Counted from the first letter of the stretch, positions 51,059 to 59,855 are shown. The stretch is DNA of 64,000 bases from KACC-23026 sp963829575 (GCA_963829575.1 CAWHJF010000017.1:21657-85656); one strand, 5' to 3'. A program made the numbers and translations. The notes: generated from the letters alone by a model not told the origin.

Positions 51059-51478
51059 TTATTTGGATTGGCATGACTTACAAACCCCATAGATCTCAAG
51101 CTTGTGGGAGTGCATTTGAAAATCTTCCAGTTGACCTTCAACTTGAGGAATGGGACAATCCGTTAACTCTTGGGTGAATCCGCATAACGTACAGACCGCA
51201 TGATGATGGTGGCCAGAACGACATTTTAATCGATAGCGTGTTGCCAAATCATTAAATTCCAATCGTTCAATAACATTTAATTCCTCTAAAAGCGAAACAT
51301 TTCTGTAAATTGTGTCCAAACTGATATTAGGATAGTTCTCCTGACATAATTCATATACATCACGAACCGTCAGATAATGGGACTTATGCTCGACAAAAAG
51401 ATCAATTAAGGCTTTTCGTTTACCTGTATACTTGAAGCCTTCTTCTTTCAATTGAGCAATTAAGGCATCGGAATCCAT
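51059..51478 (-). CDS. zur: Zinc uptake regulator Zur (Fur family)
   Basis: A 139-residue Fur-family repressor. The winged helix contains KYTGKRKALIDLF and ISLDTIYRNVSLLEELNVIE. The metal region has SGHHHHAVCTLCG, with a second Cys pair (VCKSC) at the C-terminus forming the structural zinc site, and HKLEIYGVC as in B. subtilis Zur. ATG 51478 has AGGAAGG upstream. It is divergent from a ZIP transporter with a Zur-like box between them. Confidence 0.88.
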   Translation of the reverse strand: MDSDALIAQLKEEGFKYTGKRKALIDLFVEHKSHYLTVRDVYELCQENYPNISLDTIYRNVSLLEELNVIERLEFNDLATRYRLKCRSGHHHHAVCTLCGFTQELTDCPIPQVEGQLEDFQMHSHKLEIYGVCKSCQSK

Positions 51479-51557
51479 CGTCTTATTCCTTCCTATTAAA
51501 AGATTTCCCAAAAGATTAACTCACGCTATCATTATACATGTTTTTGAGGGTTTCGTT

Positions 51558-51578
51558 AAATCGTAATCGTTCTTATTT
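51558..51578. promoter_or_regulatory. Zur-box-like site between zur and the ZIP gene
   Basis: AAATCGTAATCGTTCTTATTT: the left ten bases equal the left half of the Bacillus Zur box (AAATCGTAAT-N-ATTACGATTT) and six of ten match on the right. It lies 75 bp before the ZIP start. Confidence 0.6.
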
Positions 51579-51652
51579 ACATTTTAAAGGAACCCTGATA
51601 AACTAACAAAGCAATCTACAACAAGGAAACTCGACAAAGGAGGCGAATGAAA

Positions 51653-52435
51653 ATGTGGTTTGTTCTTATCTTATGTGTGATCGCTGCACTTGCAGATGTT
51701 CTTGGAGGTTTTTTGACTGTTTTTAAGACCTTTAACAAAAGTGAAATTAGATTTATTACAAGCCTAGGTGCAGGTTTTTTATTAGGCGCGACACTCTTAG
51801 ACCGTTTACCTGATTCCATGTCTAAACTTCCGCATAGTGCACCGCTTTATATGATGATGGGCTATCTGTTGATCTTAGTCGTCAGTCAATTTAACGCTCA
51901 TCAACATTCTGGACATGTCTCAGAGCATTTAGTGGTTACACAATCATCTGTTGACCACCTGAAAGAAGCACGATCACAGGCACAAGTGACGCAACGATCT
52001 GCCTTCATTTCATTCATCAGCCTCATGCTTCATACATTTGTTGATGGTGTCATTATCGCAGGTGCTTTTACATTAAATCCATCCACTGGATTTCTAATTT
52101 TCCTTGCTATTTCGTTCCATAAAATCCCAGAAGGTTTCAGCATGGCTTCGCTTTATCTCGCTGCTGGGAATTCTCGGAAACGCGCTTTTTTAACCTCTCT
52201 TGGTTTAGCCATATCTACTTTAATTGGAGCGGTTATTACGCTCATGCTAAGAGATTTAAGCGGGCACGTCATTACCGTTTTAATGGCCGTAGCAACCGGC
52301 ACCTTTCTATATATATCCACAACAGAACTCATCCCTTCCATTAAGGGACAACAACGAACGACATTAGGTATCTTAATCGGTGTCACTCTTTTTTATGGGT
52401 CATTGCTGTTGATTAAGCATGTGGGACTTGGATAA
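51653..52435 (+). CDS. ZIP family metal transporter
   Basis: A 260-residue transporter with eight helices. The helix-4 motif HTFVDG (His127, Asp131) and helix-5 motif HKIPEG (His156, Glu160) are the ZIP metal site. The His-rich cytosolic loop (QFNAHQHSGHVSEH, about residues 83-96) is usual. It likely imports zinc and is repressed by Zur. ATG 51653 is chosen (AAAGGAGG 9 nt upstream) over ATG 51647. Confidence 0.88.
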   Translation: MWFVLILCVIAALADVLGGFLTVFKTFNKSEIRFITSLGAGFLLGATLLDRLPDSMSKLPHSAPLYMMMGYLLILVVSQFNAHQHSGHVSEHLVVTQSSVDHLKEARSQAQVTQRSAFISFISLMLHTFVDGVIIAGAFTLNPSTGFLIFLAISFHKIPEGFSMASLYLAAGNSRKRAFLTSLGLAISTLIGAVITLMLRDLSGHVITVLMAVATGTFLYISTTELIPSIKGQQRTTLGILIGVTLFYGSLLLIKHVGLG

Positions 52436-52667
52436 GCAGCCGAATACCGATTATTAAACGTATGTAAATTAAGACACAAATTAAGCATTACAAGTCGCTT
52501 CTTAGACAATTCATGGTAAAATACAAGAAAGATATATCAGTTCCTGCATCCGCATAGTTTATATAGACGATTCATATTACGGGTACGAAAGATGACCTTA
52601 TGTGACCTTTTTAAAAAAATATGGGGATTTCACCAAAAATTGTCTTATTTTTCGAGGGGAGATTGAC

Positions 52668-53321
52668 TTGCACCTGCTTACGGCCATACAACCTCTAATC
52701 CATCATTATGGACTTTTCGGGGTGTTTTTCATTGTATTTATTGAAAAAATCGGAATCCCATTCCCTGCTGAGACCACTCTCATTTTATCAGGGATTGAAT
52801 GGAAAAGTGGCGTCTTTTCTTTTTTTCCACTGTTTTTAGCAGGCTTTTTCGGAGATATAACCGGTTCCGCCGCCGCATATTTTATCGGCCGATTTTTAGG
52901 AAGACCGTTTTTACTTCGTTTCCAAAAAATATTTCGTATGAATGATGCCGTATTGGATCGCGCCCAAGCTCGTTTGTTAAAAGCTAAAATTCCAGTCCTG
53001 GTCATTTCCAAATTTATTGCAGGCATACGAATCATTGTCCCTTATCTCGCTGGGATTAACAAACTTCCTTTTTCTCAGTTTTTCTTGTGGAACTCCATTG
53101 CCGCGTTCTTTTGGGTACTCTTATTTATTACTTTTGGTCAAACGCTCGCTCTTTTAATTAACCATACTTATCAATTCATTAAAGAAACGCCTTGGCTATG
53201 GGTCCCAACCCTTGTTCTTGTCGCTGGGGGTGGCACGTACGGCACGCTCGTTTGGAGGAAAAAGAAAAAGAACAAAAAAAAGGAGACCATGCGTTCTGAA
53301 CAAAACAAGTCTCCACACTAA
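52668..53321 (+). CDS. DedA family membrane protein
   Basis: A 217-residue protein with about five helices and the DedA pattern: EKIGIPFPAETTLILSG, GDITGSAAAYFIGRFLGR, FIAGIRIIVPYLAG. DedA proteins act as lipid scramblase/flippases for carriers such as undecaprenyl phosphate or phosphatidylethanolamine. TTG 52668 is 6 nt after GGGGAG; the open frame to 52602 is probably untranslated. The C-terminus is strongly basic. Confidence 0.85.
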   Translation: MHLLTAIQPLIHHYGLFGVFFIVFIEKIGIPFPAETTLILSGIEWKSGVFSFFPLFLAGFFGDITGSAAAYFIGRFLGRPFLLRFQKIFRMNDAVLDRAQARLLKAKIPVLVISKFIAGIRIIVPYLAGINKLPFSQFFLWNSIAAFFWVLLFITFGQTLALLINHTYQFIKETPWLWVPTLVLVAGGGTYGTLVWRKKKKNKKKETMRSEQNKSPH

Positions 53322-53360
53322 GATTCCAATAGCCTTGGGATCTTTTTTATTTCTCGTCTA

Positions 53361-53606
53361 TTATAAACTTTGATTTTGATTCGGTTGAATGCCATCGTTA
53401 TCTGTAATCGGTGAATCCACCGCATCATTATCAAAAATATTATTAATCATATTGGCGGAGTTGTTAATCCCAAATAGCATGCCATTTCCAAAATTATTTT
53501 TCGAGTGAGCACTCCAACCACCTTGTGAATTCTCACCTATTGAAACGGTCGCGTTGGTATCTTGTGCATTGACGTTGATCGTACCAAAACTAATGTTAAC
53601 GGACAA
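53361..53606 (-). CDS. Small spore-type protein, family member 1
   Basis: An 81-residue protein starting (TTG) SVNISFGTINVNAQDTN, with VSIGENSQGGWSAHSKNNFGN and GMLFGINN. It is closely similar to 53695-53940 and to the second half of 55047-55526. GAAGGAGG lies 8 nt before the TTG, and a good sigma-K promoter lies upstream (53646-53672), so late mother-cell expression and a coat location are likely. I do not recognise a named family. Confidence 0.7.
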   Translation of the reverse strand: MSVNISFGTINVNAQDTNATVSIGENSQGGWSAHSKNNFGNGMLFGINNSANMINNIFDNDAVDSPITDNDGIQPNQNQSL

Positions 53607-53645
53607 AGTCTGCGACCTCCTTCGAACACATTTTCCTCCTATTTA

Positions 53646-53674
53646 TAGTCTATGAAAAGGTGTTTGGAACGTGC
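53646..53674 (-). promoter_or_regulatory. Sigma-K-type promoter
   Basis: On the minus strand AC (53672-53671), exactly 16 bp, then CATAGACTA (53654-53646) matches the sigma-K consensus AC-N16-CATANNNTA. The start codon is 40 bp downstream. Confidence 0.55.
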
Positions 53675-53694
53675 CCCTTTAGGCTTTTTTTGGG

Positions 53695-53940
53695 TTAGGC
53701 GGTTTGATTTTGATTGGCTTGAACAAAATCCATATCGGTAATCGGTGCATCCACACCATCCAGATCGTAAAGGTTATTCAGAAAATTAACCGTGTTATTA
53801 ACACCGAACAACATCCCATTACCAAAATTATTTTTGGCATGAGCACTCCATGCTACTTGGCTGTTTTCCCCTACAGACAAGGAGGCATCTGTATCTTGGG
53901 CGTTTATGTTAATTGCAGCAAACGTGATATTCACTGACAT
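53695..53940 (-). CDS. Small spore-type protein, family member 2
   Basis: An 81-residue paralogue of 53361-53606. Shared residues include SVNI.F..INxNAQDT, SxGENSQ.xWSAHxKNNFGNGMLFGxNN and DxPITDxD...NQNQ. GAGAGGGG precedes the ATG. The gene pair is a tandem duplication. Members lack Cys and signal peptides. Confidence 0.7.
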   Translation of the reverse strand: MSVNITFAAININAQDTDASLSVGENSQVAWSAHAKNNFGNGMLFGVNNTVNFLNNLYDLDGVDAPITDMDFVQANQNQTA

Positions 53941-54270
53941 CTATAGATCCCCTCTCAAATTAACCCCAAATATTCTCCCACTCATTTTGATTATTCTTAT
54001 AGTTAGTGTATCCATCTTATTAAAGACAGTGACACACTTATGGGATCTTTTTTGTCTTTATCCTTTCCTCTTACTTCTTCTGAGTCAACCCCTTAGACAT
54101 GTCGCTTCTTTTTAAACGCCCTGACTCTTCAAATTCGTTCTTAATCAAAGCACATGTTTAAGTGTTAATTGTTTTGTCACTTTCATCTTACTTGCTCAAA
54201 GGCTATAATAAGTTCAATAGAGCTTGTCGACATGTGCCTTGCGCACATAAAAAACGAAAGGTAGGATTCT
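53941..54270. other. Intergenic region without a gene
   Basis: This 330-bp divergent gap contains no supported open frame. The start region of the DUF420 gene has a GAAAGG site near 54257. No clear hairpin. Confidence 0.45.
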
Positions 54271-54810
54271 ATGGCTGTTTCATCTACCCAAAACAAACGC
54301 TTTGCCATTTCCATCATCATTTTCTCAATCGTAGCGAATCTAATCATTTTACTTTTGTTTTTTTCACCACTTGGCTACCAAGGTAAGGTTAATTTCGATG
54401 TGACGATCTTCCCCCGTCTTAATGCTATTTTTAATAGCTTTACCTTTATATTTCTTTGGATCGCCCTGTTTGCCATTCGGAGAAAAAACATTAAATTGCA
54501 TCGCGGCTTCATTTTAGCCGCTTTTACGACAACCGTGTTATTTCTCGTTTCGTATCTCAGTTTCCATTACTTAACCCCTCCCCCTCACTATGGTGGAACA
54601 GGGGCAATACGAACAGTTTACCTTCTCATATTAATAACGCACAGTTTCTTGGCTGCGATCATTGTGCCACTCGCACTTTTTGCACTCTATTGGGGATGGA
54701 CCATGCAAATTAGCAAGCATAAGAAAATTGTACGTTGGACCATGCCAATCTGGCTTTATGTCAGTTTAACAGGCGTTGTCGTTTATCTGATGATGTCCCC
54801 TTATTACTAA
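54271..54810 (+). CDS. DUF420 membrane protein (YozB/CtaM-like)
   Basis: A 179-residue protein with five to six helices and conserved His residues (KLHRGFILAAF, SYLSFHYLT, LILITHSFLAAI, KHKKIVRWTMPIW). DUF420 proteins include CtaM, which is needed to assemble heme-copper cytochrome oxidases in Staphylococcus and Bacillus. Length agrees with B. subtilis YozB. It is monocistronic with a strong terminator. Confidence 0.88.
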   Translation: MAVSSTQNKRFAISIIIFSIVANLIILLLFFSPLGYQGKVNFDVTIFPRLNAIFNSFTFIFLWIALFAIRRKNIKLHRGFILAAFTTTVLFLVSYLSFHYLTPPPHYGGTGAIRTVYLLILITHSFLAAIIVPLALFALYWGWTMQISKHKKIVRWTMPIWLYVSLTGVVVYLMMSPYY

Positions 54811-54845
54811 AAAAAAGTAGGTGCCGCCTGCTTTAGGGGGCCACT

Positions 54846-54876
54846 AGCTGTCGAACATGGTTCGGCAGCTTTTTTA
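54846..54876 (+). terminator. Terminator of the DUF420 gene
   Basis: AGCTGTCGAAC / GTTCGGCAGCT with a 3-nt loop and T6. Confidence 0.88.
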
Positions 54877-54886
54877 TGTAGAACTG

Positions 54887-55046
54887 AGCGTGCTTCAGTG
54901 GTGGGATGAAGCACGCTTTGACCATCAAATCACGCCGAACAGGGCTTCATCGACCGGATGAAGCCCTAAGCACTGGTGAAATCCTGTTCAATGGGGCTTC
55001 ATAGGAGGCTTTTTACAATTTGGTGGCCGCCTCTTTTAAGGCGGCC
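54887..55046. repeat. Cluster of GCTTCAT-rich hairpins
   Basis: Three strong hairpins follow one another: AGCGTGCTTC/GAAGCACGCT (54887-54917), AGGGCTTCATC/GATGAAGCCCT (54941-54967) and GGCCGCCT/AGGCGGCC (55025-55046). The GCTTCAT word recurs (54945, 54995). No gene is present. The last hairpin lies against the stop of the 55047 gene and may act as its terminator. Confidence 0.55.
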
Positions 55047-55526
55047 CTACTTATTAGTTTGCATTAAATTTTTCGATAAACTGTAAAAATCAAACCCATC
55101 TCGGTCATCGATGGTATTCACAAATTGTTTCAACCCATTTTTCCCGATCATTCGTCCTGTACCAAAGTTGTTTTTCCCGCGCGTTTGCCAACCATTTTGC
55201 TGATTTTCCCCTATCGAAATGGCGGCATTGGTATCCATTGCATTAAGATGAACGCCATTCACCTTAATCTCCACATCCTTAAAATTATTAAAGCCACTTT
55301 TATTAGTAAGGGACACGGTCCGGTCGACATTCATCATATCCATTTCATCATTATCCTGCACAATTCCAATTAATTCTTTGGCTTGTGTTTGACTCAATTC
55401 ACCAAATGCTTGATTGGTTTTGGACTTTGAATTCCATCCGTTGGCCATAGTTTGCCCAATAAATAGTCCTGATGCACTTTCAATCGTGTGTACATGAAGT
55501 TCACCAATCTTAAAACTCTCACTCAT
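55047..55526 (-). CDS. Two-domain member of the small spore-type family
   Basis: A 159-residue protein with two related halves. Half A (about 1-75) has KIGELHVHTIESASGLFIGQTMANGWNSKSK. Half B (about 82-155) has VKVNGVHLNAMDTNAAISIGENQQNGW and GKNNFGTGRMIG, matching the 81-residue proteins at 53361 and 53695. So the family repeat is about 70-80 residues. No signal peptide. Function unknown; the company of spore genes suggests a coat or germination protein. Confidence 0.7.
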   Translation of the reverse strand: MSESFKIGELHVHTIESASGLFIGQTMANGWNSKSKTNQAFGELSQTQAKELIGIVQDNDEMDMMNVDRTVSLTNKSGFNNFKDVEIKVNGVHLNAMDTNAAISIGENQQNGWQTRGKNNFGTGRMIGKNGLKQFVNTIDDRDGFDFYSLSKNLMQTNK

Positions 55527-55887
55527 TTCAAGCCCCTCATTCCGCTCAAATTTCTCTTATTAGATAGCATACGTTTCTTTTCAAAAGGATGTGCAATAAG
55601 TCCGTTCCCCTCATTTTCCTGTATATCGACAAACAATTCCGAAGTGTCTTGTTTGTTAAAGTTTCTCGAAGACCGTTTACATTAAGGATGGGTTTGGCTA
55701 TTCTTAGTATGAACTTTAATTTTTATAAATAAGTCCTTTTATCCTGAACATATTATATAGTAGGTCCTATCAGTACGTTTGAATAGAAAGACTCCAAGAA
55801 ATAACTGATAGCCATTTACACCTAATATTTGCGACATTTCGGTCCAATCCATATACTTGCACGTATTGGGGAAAAAGGAGTTTTTTG
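55527..55887. other. Intergenic region without a gene
   Basis: A 360-bp divergent gap, AT-rich, with no supported frame or hairpin. The AAAGGAG at 55876 belongs to the glycosyltransferase gene. Confidence 0.45.
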
Positions 55888-57057
55888 ATGAGTGAAAGGA
55901 ATCGAGTTTTAATTCTTTACGCCAATTATGGCGAAGGGCATAAAATGGCAGCCGGCGCTATTGAAGCGCGACTCAAAACACGCCTACCTTTTGCACACGT
56001 AGAAACCGTAGACTTTCTGGGTCTTGCCTATCCGTTTAGTGATTGGGTCTTACGAAAGCTCTACCTCCAAACATTCTCGTGGGCACAGCCTGTCTATAAA
56101 CAACTCTATTATAAAACGAAAAACAATGCGGTGGATTCTCCTTTATTTACGTTTCCATCTCGATTGCTTTCCCTTAAGCTTGAACGCTACATAAATGACG
56201 TACAACCTAGTGTTGTCATCAGTACTTTTCCAATTCTGACAGGTGTCTTAGCTCAAATTAAAGAGCGTGGCACCCATCCCTTTAAACTTCATTGTGTCAT
56301 TACAGATTATGTGGCACATAGTCAATGGCTCTATCATTCTGTGGATCGGTATTTTGTTCCTACTGAATACATTCGGCAGGATCTCTTGCAAAGAGGGGTC
56401 ACCGATGCATCGATTCATACAACAGGCATTCCCGTCATGCCCAAATTCGAAACCCGAATTCATAAAGCGTTCCTTTTAAAAAAATGGGGACTGTCACCAA
56501 CAAAACCTGTTGTTCTGATATCAGCAGGCGCTTTTGGTGTGATTAACATAAAAAAAGCCTGCAAACAATTGGTCACGAATTGCCCTGATATTCAATTTGT
56601 CGTGGTCTGTGGCCGAAATCAAAAGCTTTATGACCACCTGTTAGAGGTTCCAGGACTTTTTCCTTTGTCTTTTACCACCAAGATGCATGAACTTATGCAG
56701 CTTTCTGATCTCTTCATTACCAAGGCCGGCGGTTTGACAGTTACAGAAGCGATCATGAGTGAGCTCCCTATGCTTTTATTTAAATCACAACCCGGTCAAG
56801 AAACAGAAAATGTGAAATACCTTATTAGCCAGCGCGTTGCAAAGAGAGTGAAATCAGCCGAAGATTTACCAAAAATGGTAATGGAAATCGTGACGAACCG
56901 ATCCGTTTATAATGAAATGAAACAAAACGTCTCACACTTATATTCTAAATTAAATCACAGATCGCATCTGACTGATTTTATTTTGAAGGATATGAGCACG
57001 AATCGTAATGAGGTGGACACTATAAGACTCCGTGGGAACAGGCTCTATGAAATTTAA
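55888..57057 (+). CDS. GT28-type glycosyltransferase (UgtP/MGDG synthase-like)
   Basis: A 389-residue cytosolic or peripheral membrane enzyme. The start VLILYANYGEGHKMAAGAIEARL is the acceptor-binding GxGHxxAA motif of UgtP/MurG relatives. VITDYVAHSQW is also typical. The nucleotide-sugar region is FITKAGGLTVTEAIMSELPMLL plus PGQETENVKYL. In Bacillus, UgtP makes glucosyl-diacylglycerols, the anchor of lipoteichoic acid. This is a paralogue type, so the acceptor may differ. It overlaps the next gene by 11 bp. Confidence 0.87.
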   Translation: MSERNRVLILYANYGEGHKMAAGAIEARLKTRLPFAHVETVDFLGLAYPFSDWVLRKLYLQTFSWAQPVYKQLYYKTKNNAVDSPLFTFPSRLLSLKLERYINDVQPSVVISTFPILTGVLAQIKERGTHPFKLHCVITDYVAHSQWLYHSVDRYFVPTEYIRQDLLQRGVTDASIHTTGIPVMPKFETRIHKAFLLKKWGLSPTKPVVLISAGAFGVINIKKACKQLVTNCPDIQFVVVCGRNQKLYDHLLEVPGLFPLSFTTKMHELMQLSDLFITKAGGLTVTEAIMSELPMLLFKSQPGQETENVKYLISQRVAKRVKSAEDLPKMVMEIVTNRSVYNEMKQNVSHLYSKLNHRSHLTDFILKDMSTNRNEVDTIRLRGNRLYEI

Positions 57058-57679
57058 CAAAACTCACTTCATAATTGTCATTGGGGCTATTGGTGTGGTG
57101 TTGTTTTTCTATTACAATCGGCATCACGAACTGACTCACGCCATTCAAGCCTATGGGTCAACTGGACGTGTCGCCGCCATCTTAATGATGACTCTAATTT
57201 TTTTAACCCCCATTCCATCTGAAGGCCTTCTTCTGATTTATTTTAATGTATATGGCGTGTTTATGGGGCTTGTCTACGCATGGACAAGTTATGTGATTAG
57301 TGTTGTGCTTTTATTTCTGGGAGCACGCTACCTCTTGACGACTTTCATTCAGAAAACAATTAATCCGTCACGATTTGAGACCGTTGAAAAATGGTTGAAT
57401 GAAAAAGGCGTCTTGGGTCTTCTCATAGTAAGAATGCTCCCTATTCCGGCCTTTATTGTGAACTGCGTAATGGGAGCCATGCCATCTGTAAGGTTTTCTC
57501 TCTATTTTGTGACGGCTATTGTGGCAATTATCCCTTATTATGTCAGTTCAAGCTTACTATATTTAGGGATCTCTACATATAATTATAAAATTGCTTTAAT
57601 CGCGATTCCAATTCTCTTAGGAGCATGGCTCATCACTCGTAAAATCAAACAAATGAATCACGACAAAAATAAAACCTAA
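57047..57679 (+). CDS. VTT-domain (DedA/TVP38-like) membrane protein
   Basis: A 210-residue protein with five or six helices. The VTT/SNARE-associated domain has EGLLLIYFNVYGVFMGLVYAWTSY, VGARYLL-like LFLGARYLL and GVLGLLIVRMLPIPAFIVNCVMGAMP. ATG 57047 lies inside the end of the glycosyltransferase gene, so translation is coupled. Relatives act as lipid scramblases, which suits a partner of a lipid-modifying enzyme. Confidence 0.82.
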   Translation: MKFNKTHFIIVIGAIGVVLFFYYNRHHELTHAIQAYGSTGRVAAILMMTLIFLTPIPSEGLLLIYFNVYGVFMGLVYAWTSYVISVVLLFLGARYLLTTFIQKTINPSRFETVEKWLNEKGVLGLLIVRMLPIPAFIVNCVMGAMPSVRFSLYFVTAIVAIIPYYVSSSLLYLGISTYNYKIALIAIPILLGAWLITRKIKQMNHDKNKT

Positions 57680-57854
57680 AGGGTCTTGTACCAGTCATGC
57701 TCCCCTTAAAGGTTAAATCGTTTTCATATTTGTTCCTATAATTTTTCTGTTACTTGACTCTTTTTTTTGTTAAAATGACAAAGGGTCTTTTTAAAAAAAG
57801 GTGTCCTTTTCATTGGATCCAAATTAGTCAGCCTAAGCTGACCAAGAAGTTGAG

Positions 57855-59099
57855 ATGACGCATATGAATTTTGAACATAATAATCTGTTTATAGACTTTT
57901 CAAATCAAATTAAAGCAGGGACAAAGAACCTGCTATTCATCAGTATTCTGTTGTTAATTATTTTGCCACCAATAGGTGTTTTGTGGTTTGTGTTGCTGGG
58001 TTGGTATACCTTAATCCGACGGCTTGTGCATCGAAAACGATTTCCCCTCAATGTTTCAACGTTCTTTTATTTGGGGATTTCCTTATCCGCCACTGTCGCC
58101 TTGTTAACCGTAACTCATCTGTCTGCCTTGTTTTATATTCCAATACCTGTCTTACTATTGGGGTATTACGGCATATATTTATTTATATTTGAGGAAGTCG
58201 ATAACGTCTCTGAATGGTTTTCCTCCTACAAGTTAGCCATGATCTTGGGAGGATTGTATATCTTCCTGTTCAGTGAAATTGTAAAGTGGGGAAAAATCAA
58301 ATTCTCGTTTCCATTTGATGATTTATTTGGACGCGCGTTGCTCGGAAGCCCTCCCACACCTCGATTGTATGGGTCGACGTTCAATCCGAATTTTGCTGCC
58401 TATTTTATTCTAATCATGATTGGTTTTGGTTTAGCTTATTTGCTCAAAGCCATTAAAGCACGTTCTTATGGAATGATGATTCTTTTTATTGTGCTTGTAG
58501 CATTGGGATGGACCGCTATGCTCGATACGGGTTCACGGTCTGCCTTTATCGGCATGCTCATTCTTTTCTTCCTTGCCCTAGTGCGGCTATCTTGGAAGAT
58601 TTCTAGTGTTGCCGCTATTTTAGTTCTTATTAGACTCCATTGGTTTGTTCAATTAATTCCGAGAAAAGGAATGATTGATCTCAGCTATAGTAATCGGATT
58701 ATTATCTGGAAAAACAGTCTAAAGATTTTTAGAACCCATCCCATTTTCGGTGTATCCCCCGCTGGTTTCAGTGTTTTTTATAAACATATGACTCATAAAT
58801 ATGTCCCTCACTCGCACGATATTTTCATTGCGTTTTTGAGTGAATACGGGATTGTGGGAGAGTTTGTTTTTTTAATTTTTGTTGGGGTATTTGGAAGTTA
58901 TTACTTGAAAATGATCCTGGCCAAAACAACTAGAGGTCAATTCACGTCAACGGTCTTTATGTTGACGTTACCCATTATCTTAATTACTGGCCTTTTGGAT
59001 CATCCGCTCTTTTCACCGCAAGTGGCTTTGCCGACTGTGATCTTACTCGCCTTCTTTCATCGCTATGTGACGAGCGCTGAAAATCATCCTCCTCTATAA
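57855..59099 (+). CDS. O-antigen ligase-like (Wzy_C) membrane protein
   Basis: A 414-residue protein with about 10-12 helices. The Wzy_C signature is visible: GSTFNPNFAAYFILIM, DTGSRSAFIGMLI, SYSNRIIIWKNSLKIF, PIFGVSPAGFS and the His motif VPHSHDIFIAFLSEYGIVG. Such proteins ligate or polymerise surface polysaccharides on a lipid carrier. It lies 175 bp after the VTT gene and has its own terminator. The polysaccharide is unknown; no other capsule genes are in the window. Confidence 0.85.
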   Translation: MTHMNFEHNNLFIDFSNQIKAGTKNLLFISILLLIILPPIGVLWFVLLGWYTLIRRLVHRKRFPLNVSTFFYLGISLSATVALLTVTHLSALFYIPIPVLLLGYYGIYLFIFEEVDNVSEWFSSYKLAMILGGLYIFLFSEIVKWGKIKFSFPFDDLFGRALLGSPPTPRLYGSTFNPNFAAYFILIMIGFGLAYLLKAIKARSYGMMILFIVLVALGWTAMLDTGSRSAFIGMLILFFLALVRLSWKISSVAAILVLIRLHWFVQLIPRKGMIDLSYSNRIIIWKNSLKIFRTHPIFGVSPAGFSVFYKHMTHKYVPHSHDIFIAFLSEYGIVGEFVFLIFVGVFGSYYLKMILAKTTRGQFTSTVFMLTLPIILITGLLDHPLFSPQVALPTVILLAFFHRYVTSAENHPPL

Positions 59100-59103
59100 A
59101 AAT

Positions 59104-59158
59104 ATCAAGCAGTCCCAGAAGTCGTTGCGGATTGCTTGATTATCTTAATATTTTTTTG
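59104..59158 (+). terminator. Terminator of the Wzy_C gene
   Basis: ATCAAGCA / TGCTTGAT with a 21-nt loop, then a T7 tract at about 59151. Confidence 0.65.
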
Positions 59159-59166
59159 ATAAACGA

Positions 59167-59195
59167 TTGACTTTTATTCAGAGATAAGGTATATT
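59167..59195 (+). promoter_or_regulatory. Sigma-A promoter of tRNA-Val
   Basis: TTGACT, exactly 17 bp, TATATT. Transcription should begin just before the tRNA at 59220. Confidence 0.8.
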
Positions 59196-59219
59196 AATAC
59201 TTGTCTTAATTAAATAAAC

Positions 59220-59295
59220 GATCCGTTAGCTCAGCTGGGAGAGCGCCACCTTGACAGGGTGGAGGTCATTGGTTCGATCCCAATACGGGTCACCA
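59220..59295 (+). tRNA. tRNA-Val (anticodon GAC)
   Basis: A full cloverleaf: acceptor GATCCGT/ACGGGTC (one G-T pair), D arm GCTC/GAGC, anticodon stem CCACC/GGTGG with loop TTGACAG (anticodon GAC), T arm ATTGG/CCAAT with TTCGATC loop, and an encoded CCA end. It has its own promoter and a downstream hairpin. tRNA 3' ends are common integration sites, and accessory DNA begins right after it. Confidence 0.95.
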
Positions 59296-59312
59296 TACAT
59301 AATCCTATTAAC

Positions 59313-59357
59313 AACGCGGTTTTTCGATAACAATCGAATAACCGCGTTTTTACTTTT
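59313..59357 (+). terminator. Terminator after tRNA-Val
   Basis: AACGCGGTT / AACCGCGTT with an 18-nt loop, then T's. Confidence 0.8.
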
Positions 59358-59677
59358 TTATAATAAACAGCCCATTTGGTCAATCAATCGGTCAATAATA
59401 GTGTTTCGGGCACATTTTCGAACTTTTCGCCGCAGTATGAACAGATGAGAAATTATTGTAGGTTTAACAACCTTCAAATTCTCCTTTTACCACGTTTTTT
59501 ACGTAAGCAAGGATATCTCATTCCCAAGTCTTTAAAATTCAAATCTGGAGATATTTTAAACTCCACCACTTGGTTTAACAGGGTAAGTTTTTGGTAGGGA
59601 AAATGTCAATTCATAGCACAAAACACAGCTTAATTAGCATTGGATTTTGCGATGAATTAACATATTAAAAAGCAAAC
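59358..59677. other. Non-coding spacer between tRNA-Val and the array element
   Basis: About 320 bp without a supported gene or strong hairpin. AT-rich like the accessory region at 23.7-37 kb. Confidence 0.45.
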
Positions 59678-59747
59678 AAAAGACGACTCGAATTTAGATC
59701 GAGTCGTTTTTCCATTATATGTCATCTTGCACTAACGCTTCCGTTAG
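59678..59747. repeat. CGTTAG-family element (IS target)
   Basis: A perfect ACGACTCGA/TCGAGTCGT hairpin, then ATGTCATCTTG, then the short palindrome CTAACG-CTTC-CGTTAG (59732-59747). The IS1111-type copy starts at the next base. A similar ending occurs at 23813-23836. Confidence 0.65.
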
Positions 59748-59855
59748 CATTCCTGTTGATCGTTAAATATCAACTTTGAAAAAAATAGAGCCCCTCGGTA
59801 AGATATGAGTATAGACACCAATCTAAAACTCAACATCCAAGGAGGAAGCTCTACT

